Shown: one piece after another, positions 58,401 to 61,452 of the stretch
Layout of the letters: each line of letters begins with the position of its first letter
Numbering within the stretch: the first letter of the stretch is position 1
Origin: an uncultured Flaviramulus sp.
Lineage (GTDB): Bacteria > Bacteroidota > Bacteroidia > Flavobacteriales > Flavobacteriaceae
DNA: 61,452 nucleotides
Assembly (NCBI GenBank): GCA_947487155.1
Contig: CANKVS010000019.1
Coordinates: 1 to 61,452 of the forward strand
Direction of reading: 5' to 3'
Program-made: the position numbers and the translations under genes
The notes under the pieces: generated by a model
Database searches by the model: none
Seen by the model: only the letters and a program-made list of their open reading frames with translations
What the model was told of the DNA's origin: nothing

Positions 58401-58644
58401 CCCTAATCCTGTGGAACAGGGACATACTTTAAAAATCGATTTCAATAATGAACTAGCTATTGACAACTTTAAGTTAGTTCTAATAAATATTTCTGGACAA
58501 GAAGTATTATCAAAAAAAATAAATCTTGTAAAAGGAATGAATAAACTTGAGCTTAATACCAAAGGACTTACCCAAGGCATCTATATTCTCAAGTTGAGTA
58601 GCAATGAATTAAACACAACACGAAAAATTATAATAGACGAATAA
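55438..58644 (+). CDS. Secreted glycosidase-like protein with three discoidin domains and type A T9SS sorting domain
   Basis: 1068 residues. Signal peptide (~1-23, VSGQQ). A first discoidin/F5-8C-like module at ~66-190 interrupts what looks like one (alpha/beta) barrel-like domain (~25-60 plus ~190-650); I cannot assign it to a numbered family. Candidate acidic residues are GDEE (~281) and IEFGQ (~385). Two further complete discoidin modules follow (~664-810 and ~811-960), each with the shared motif NRTDCCSDRVNNYH. The C-terminus is a type A CTD (LVIYPNPVEQG ~985, GIYILKLSSN). Likely exported through SprA and acting on polysaccharide or glycoprotein. The first half is visibly G+C-richer than neighbouring genes. 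Confidence 0.8.
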   Translation: MKLKFFLSTILLTLLLIFDVSGQQVDRPQKLFVKHGLQYHTWGHTAGHGWPGTGTTSFITPGPPSASNGISARYIRIQLPNSVNGRLSLAEVQVFSTSGTNVALNKTTSQSSTASGAVSSRAVDGNTNGDFFSGSVTHTAASNQPWWEVDLGAVYSLESVKVFNRTDCCQARLRGYSILASLNPFTHDSLSDAFAEPGVIGMGEHYRIGTEYTDLPLTPDYYQYPQFNNNFYAKHPNAKWGIEKAPSGGTVSSAPSSNQVTNGFLTPDQLSNLSNLTVIGFGDEEVLQDNLHLIPFFKQWFDLCKNHYPNVLLHNNQFQERDDDDSVMRQYIQTAKPDFIAFDHYLFSEGETGFTGGSLSTMYDLLGRYRRLALEGTDGNGANPIEFGQYTIGFRQGGHQATERGRYYTSESQIYGQIFGSLTMGTKWLSAWRYVDDIADGHKDRQYWIDEIGNPLAGYWWYAKALKEYNNLSPHLSRLHTTDVRVIAGLHNNNGNTVTNEVTTELKPWESSIDPYLTNISATNLVSGTNSGLRGDVLVGYFEPVKNLSTDTELTMAPIHNQNAKYFMLMNGLTKANGCCHDIGESQFATDTIAGLASKARQKITLSLDFGINPVDQLKRVSRSTGNVEDVSLTLVSGTKYTVDIELDGGKADLFYWQNAHKLSPLTNLALNKFAKQSSTHSGAWPTLAVDGNTDGDYNNNSVSHTAGGENQPWWEVRLDAVSNIKDIKIYNRTDCCSDRVNNYHVFVSSLPFDSNTISGIQGQSSVSDFHQTVQAGRPTYIHVNRSGRYIRVQLEGSTALNLAEVEVIGSNIVVENLALNKSTSQSSTFQAATSSKAVDGNTNGSYSNGSVSHTAGSGESQPWLDVDLGQVANIDEINVWNRTDCCSDRVNNYHLFVSDSPFTGTTVSASQSQSGVTDYHQTVEAEHPTRVSMNSGQTGRYVRLQLESTSPINLAELEVMGNFVANRTANLVKEELTADLIKELVIYPNPVEQGHTLKIDFNNELAIDNFKLVLINISGQEVLSKKINLVKGMNKLELNTKGLTQGIYILKLSSNELNTTRKIIIDE

Positions 58645-58689
58645 TTAAATTAATTCATAATCTCCCAAAATAAGAGATGGATAAAACAA

Positions 58690-58722
58690 AACCCGATCAG
58701 AATTGTTAAATCTGGTCGGGTT
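58690..58722 (+). terminator. Terminator after the discoidin protein gene
   Basis: AACCCGATCAGA (58690-58701) pairs with TCTGGTCGGGTT (58711-58722) with one wobble; ATTCTTTAT follows. The remaining ~230 bases up to hipB hold no gene I can support. Confidence 0.7.
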
Positions 58723-58953
58723 ATTCTTTATCAATAATACATTTTTTTTTCTAGGAGGGTTATGATCTTGATCCGTTTGTTGTACCTGTATGTTGTGCCC
58801 AAAAAAGACAAAACCCCTAATTGGAGTTACTACATTTACTCGGACAGAAATTTTAAGACTGTTTAGTTTAGGTACAAAATCGGTTCAATTTAATCCAATG
58901 CATCATAAATTTTGATTTATTCACTAATTAATACTATAATGGTAATTATTCAC

Positions 58954-58961
58954 TATATTTG
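58954..58961 (+). promoter_or_regulatory. -7 box of hipBA
   Basis: TATATTTG matches TAnnTTTG, 15 bases before the hipB ATG at 58977. The box lies within an AT-rich stretch with imperfect inverted symmetry (GTAATTATT at 58942 versus AATCATTAC at 58967), a candidate operator for autoregulation by the antitoxin. Confidence 0.5.
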
Positions 58962-58976
58962 TATATAATCATTACT

Positions 58977-59285
58977 ATGTTAACACTTATAACATCATCG
59001 AAAGCACAAAATAAAATTGCTCAGAATATGAAGGCATTGCGTCTTCAACAAGGGCTTACTCAAGAAGGATTATCTAATCGTTCAGGGGTTAGTGTGTCTT
59101 CTCTACGTAAGTTTGAGCAAAAGGGCGTGATTTCTTTAGAATCTTTTTTGAAGTTATCATTTGCACTTGGGTGTGCGGATAAAGTTACTCAAGCAACTAA
59201 ACCTTTGGAAAATAATTTTTCATCCATAGACGATGTGTTAAGTGTCAAAAAAGATAAAAAACCAAAAAGAGGTTGGCGCAAATGA
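58977..59285 (+). CDS. hipB: HipB-like helix-turn-helix antitoxin
   Basis: 102 residues from ATG 58977 (MLTLITSSKAQNK); the frame can be extended to an ATG-like codon at 58959, inside the promoter, which is unlikely. A Cro/XRE helix-turn-helix at ~15-70 (NMKALRLQQGLTQEGLSNRSGVSVSSLRKFEQKG region). The basic C-terminus ends KRGWRK. By position it is the antitoxin and autoregulator of the following HipA. Its TGA overlaps the hipA ATG in an ATGA arrangement, implying coupled translation. Confidence 0.88.
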   Translation: MLTLITSSKAQNKIAQNMKALRLQQGLTQEGLSNRSGVSVSSLRKFEQKGVISLESFLKLSFALGCADKVTQATKPLENNFSSIDDVLSVKKDKKPKRGWRK

Positions 59286-60517
59286 AAAACTATATTTCTA
59301 TAAATGACCTACGCGTAGGGTTAAATTTTAATGAAGATATTATTCCCGTTGGGCGTTTAGCAACTAGAGATTCAAATATCTACTTTGAATATGACCAAGA
59401 TTTTATTAATAGCGGATTGGAAATATCTCCTTTTAAGCTTCCGTTAAGTTCTGGGCTGCAAACATTTGATTATCGCCCTTTTGAGGGATTACCAGGGGTT
59501 TTTAATGACAGCCTTCCAGATGGTTGGGGACGATTGCTTTTTGATAGATATATTAGAAGTCAAAATATGCTGCCTGATGATTTTTCACCTTTAGACCGTT
59601 TAGCTCATATCGGTGTTAAAGGGCTTGGCGCATTAGTTTATCAACCCGATTATAGTGATGATGGAGAAGTTGAGCACAATGAAATCAATTTGGATTTGCT
59701 TTACAAGAATATGCAAGATGTCATGGAAGGCGAGGCGAATGATGTGTTAAAGCGACTTATTGATTTAAATGGATCTTCTGCTGGTGCACGTCCCAAAGCA
59801 TTGATTGGTATTAATAAAGCTAAGGATCATATTATTTTAGGGCAACATCACTTGCCCGATAGTCATGAGCATTGGATGGTAAAGTTTCCGAATAGCACAG
59901 ATGGAACTGATGCAGGTGCCATTGAATATGCGTATGCGCTTATGGCCAAAGAAGCCGGTATTGGCATGATGCCTGTACATTTATTTGAAGCCTCGCAAGG
60001 CGCAGGGTATTTTGCAACAGAACGTTTTGACAGGGTAGGTAATCAAAGGTTTCATATGCATACAGTTAGTGGCTTATTGCATGCAGATTTTAGGATGCCT
60101 TCATTAGATTATGAAGATTTAATAGGACTTACAAGTGCGCTTACTAAAGATGTGCGTGAAGTTGAAAAAATGTATCGCCTCGCCGTATTTAATGTGCTGT
60201 CTCATAATCGTGACGATCATAGCAAGAATTTTTCATTCCTTATGGATGATAAAGGGGAATGGAAGTTTTCTCCAGCGTATGACTTAACCTTTTCCTCTGG
60301 ACCAAGGGGGCACTTGAGCACGATGGTAATGGGTGAAGGACAATCACCATCTATTGAACATTTAGTAAGGTTAGGTGCAGTAGCTAATTTAAAGCGAGCT
60401 GAAATAGATGATATTATTGAACAGACAAAACAAGCATTAGAGCAATGGGAAAACTTAGCTGTTAATTATGGCGTAACAAAAACCAATATCAAGCTCATAA
60501 AATCTAGGATGCTTTAA
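59282..60517 (+). CDS. hipA: HipA family toxin kinase
   Basis: 411 residues from ATG 59282 (MKNYISIND), in ATGA overlap with hipB. N-terminal couple_hipA-like region (~1-120, with FNDSLPDGWGRLL), then the HipA kinase core: the Gly-rich loop SSAGARPKALIG (~165), the ATP-lysine segment HWMVKFPNS, the catalytic loop HNRDDHSKN (~306-314) and the Mg-binding AYDLT (~331-335). All key residues look intact. Known HipA toxins phosphorylate aminoacyl-tRNA synthetases such as GltX and induce dormancy; the target here is unknown. Confidence 0.92.
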   Translation: MKNYISINDLRVGLNFNEDIIPVGRLATRDSNIYFEYDQDFINSGLEISPFKLPLSSGLQTFDYRPFEGLPGVFNDSLPDGWGRLLFDRYIRSQNMLPDDFSPLDRLAHIGVKGLGALVYQPDYSDDGEVEHNEINLDLLYKNMQDVMEGEANDVLKRLIDLNGSSAGARPKALIGINKAKDHIILGQHHLPDSHEHWMVKFPNSTDGTDAGAIEYAYALMAKEAGIGMMPVHLFEASQGAGYFATERFDRVGNQRFHMHTVSGLLHADFRMPSLDYEDLIGLTSALTKDVREVEKMYRLAVFNVLSHNRDDHSKNFSFLMDDKGEWKFSPAYDLTFSSGPRGHLSTMVMGEGQSPSIEHLVRLGAVANLKRAEIDDIIEQTKQALEQWENLAVNYGVTKTNIKLIKSRML

Positions 60518-60569
60518 CTGTAACGCTTTATATTAGGGATTAGGGTCGTTAAATAATTCTTTAGAATAA

Positions 60570-60986
60570 TCAGATGAGATTTCAACTTTATTTCAAAAAC
60601 ACAATGATAGAGGGGTTGAGATATTAAAATCTTATTTAGAGCATAATCAAGATGATGATGATTTAATTCTAATTTATAATATTGCTGTATCTGTTTTTAA
60701 TGACAAAAGACATGACTTTCTAAACGTTATTCTTGATATAAATAGCAGTTTAGAGCTTTTTGAAAATTTAGACTTTCATATATTAAGCTTTGTCTATTCT
60801 GGGAGTAGAGTACCAAGATTGCGCCATGCTATTACCGAGTATGAAAAAGTCATTGAGTTTCTAAAATCATTAGACAGTCTAAAATATTTAGAACACATAA
60901 ACTATTTAGAGAATAGAATAGTTTATAAAAAACGAGATATTGAATGGGAACTCAAACATGAATTTATAAGTGAATGGGGAATATAA
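60570..60986 (+). pseudogene. Unrecognised 138-codon open frame without a start codon
   Basis: An open frame from just after a TAA (60567-60569) to the TAA at 60984-60986 has protein-like composition (EILKSYLEHNQDDDD, YEKVIEFLKSLDSLKYLEH, WELKHEFISEWG), helical and acidic, but no ATG, GTG or TTG near its beginning. It may be the 3' part of a gene that lost its start, or use an unusual one. I do not recognise the family; helical immunity-type proteins look similar in a general way only. Ends 12 bases before the HEPN gene. Confidence 0.5.
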
Positions 60987-60998
60987 TATAAAGCATAA

Positions 60999-61256
60999 AT
61001 GAACGAGATAATTAAATGGATTGATATAGCAAAAAGTGATGTGAAATCTTCACAAATTCTTTTAGAAAACCAATGTTATAGCCAATCGTATTTCTATTTT
61101 CAACAAGCATCCGAAAAGGCAAATAAAGCTAATTGGATGTTTAATGGACTATTAAAAGAAAGTGAGCTTAAAAATGTAGGACACGACCAATTTAAACCTT
61201 TAAGAAAAAACTTAATTACTCAAAAAGAAAATATTGATTACATCAGTGCAACTTAG
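60999..61256 (+). CDS. HEPN domain protein, truncated
   Basis: 85 residues. The first ~70 match the start of a HEPN domain (IAKSDVKSSQILLENQCYSQSYFYFQQASEKANKA pattern, then VGHDQF). The usual C-terminal half, including the R-x4-6-H RNase motif of active HEPN toxins, is missing: the frame stops soon after KPLRKNL, and no continuation is seen in the 120 bases before the IS end. It is therefore probably an inactive remnant. Confidence 0.65.
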   Translation: MNEIIKWIDIAKSDVKSSQILLENQCYSQSYFYFQQASEKANKANWMFNGLLKESELKNVGHDQFKPLRKNLITQKENIDYISAT

Positions 61257-61379
61257 ACCATTTTTATTTTTATCTTTCATAGTGTATTATTGTTTCATGA
61301 TTTTAATACCAATCTGGTCCGAAATATGTGTTTTTAGTGATGTTTTGAAAAAGTGGTATATAACAATTTCTTAAATCTC

Positions 61380-61397
61380 TAGGCACTTTCAGGAGTA
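61380..61397. repeat. IS terminal inverted repeat (transposase 3' end)
   Basis: The 18 bases are the exact reverse complement of 441-458. The IS body extends to the right, out of the window. Confidence 0.7.
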
Positions 61398-61407
61398 AGG
61401 TTAATTT

Positions 61408-61452
61408 TTAGAAACATAATGTTTTTAGGACTTTCCTTGATGAATATTTTAG
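61408..61452 (-). CDS. IS transposase, last 14 codons, runs off the window
   Basis: A minus-strand frame enters from the right edge and ends at TAA 61408-61410 (last residues KVLKTLCF), just inside the terminal repeat. The position and orientation fit the 3' end of the transposase whose 5' end is at 1-337, but 14 residues are too few for proof. Confidence 0.45.
   Translation of the reverse strand, partial: LKYSSRKVLKTLCF

Noticed and set aside
1..61452. A composite transposon or circular plasmid bounded by the IS ends
   Set aside because: The interval contains single-copy chromosomal genes (infB, nusA, ruvA, ruvB, the act-cox operon, sprA). A contig break at a repeated IS, or two independent chromosomal copies, is more likely.

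Overview
The window looks like a chromosomal segment of a marine-type member of the Flavobacteriaceae (Bacteroidota). The evidence is low G+C throughout, TAnnTTTG promoter boxes, gliding and type IX secretion (T9SS) genes (sprA, PorP/SprF, both kinds of T9SS C-terminal sorting domain), an alternative complex III (act) operon joined to cytochrome c oxidase genes, and the order maeB-ruvA-sprA-gcvH. Short degenerate repeats with cores such as TTCGACTACGCTCAGT are scattered between genes, as is usual in this group. No rRNA, tRNA or CRISPR array was seen.

Layout. 1-458 is the 5' part of an IS (transposase on the minus strand, terminal repeat at 441-458). 61380-61452 is the opposite terminus of what appears to be the same kind of IS in the same orientation, so the window is bounded by IS ends. 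0.75-12.6 kb: an OmpA/PD40 protein, a GH3-like protein, DUF2797, a LysE-type exporter, an AsmA-like protein, a queuosine-precursor transporter, a folK-deoxynucleoside kinase fusion, two tandem TonB paralogs and VanZ. 12.5-23.4 kb: gcvH, then the apparent operon maeB-ruvA-sprA read right to left; sprA encodes the giant T9SS outer-membrane channel. 23.6-29.4 kb: a CBM9-like lipoprotein, queG overlapping a cytochrome P450 gene, ruvB, and a membrane-anchored AraC-type regulator. 29.6-36.7 kb: a three-gene surface adhesin cluster (1392-residue type-B-CTD protein, PorP/SprF, OmpA/PD40) ending in a terminator. 36.9-48.5 kb: actABCDEF-coxB-coxA, the terminal respiratory module, with a promoter upstream of actA and a strong terminator after coxA. 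48.8-54.7 kb: a SPOR protein, rimP-nusA-infB and a tandem universal stress protein.

The right end (54.7-61.4 kb) has an accessory character: a 700-base gene-poor spacer, a secreted glycosidase-like protein with three discoidin domains and a type A T9SS sorting domain (clearly higher G+C than its neighbours in its first half), a hipBA toxin-antitoxin pair, an open frame without a start codon, a truncated HEPN protein, and the IS end.

How the parts fit together: the act/cox genes build the quinol-to-oxygen electron path; TonB paralogs energise outer-membrane import; SprA exports CTD-bearing proteins, of which two are encoded here (the Ig-like adhesin and the discoidin protein). I found no clearly unprecedented multi-gene system. 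The most unusual signals are a terminator-like hairpin in the short rimP-nusA-infB leader, repeat-derived codons and a TTG start at the front of sprA, a discoidin module apparently nested inside the glycosidase-like domain, and a fresh-looking 528-bp tandem duplication in the adhesin gene.
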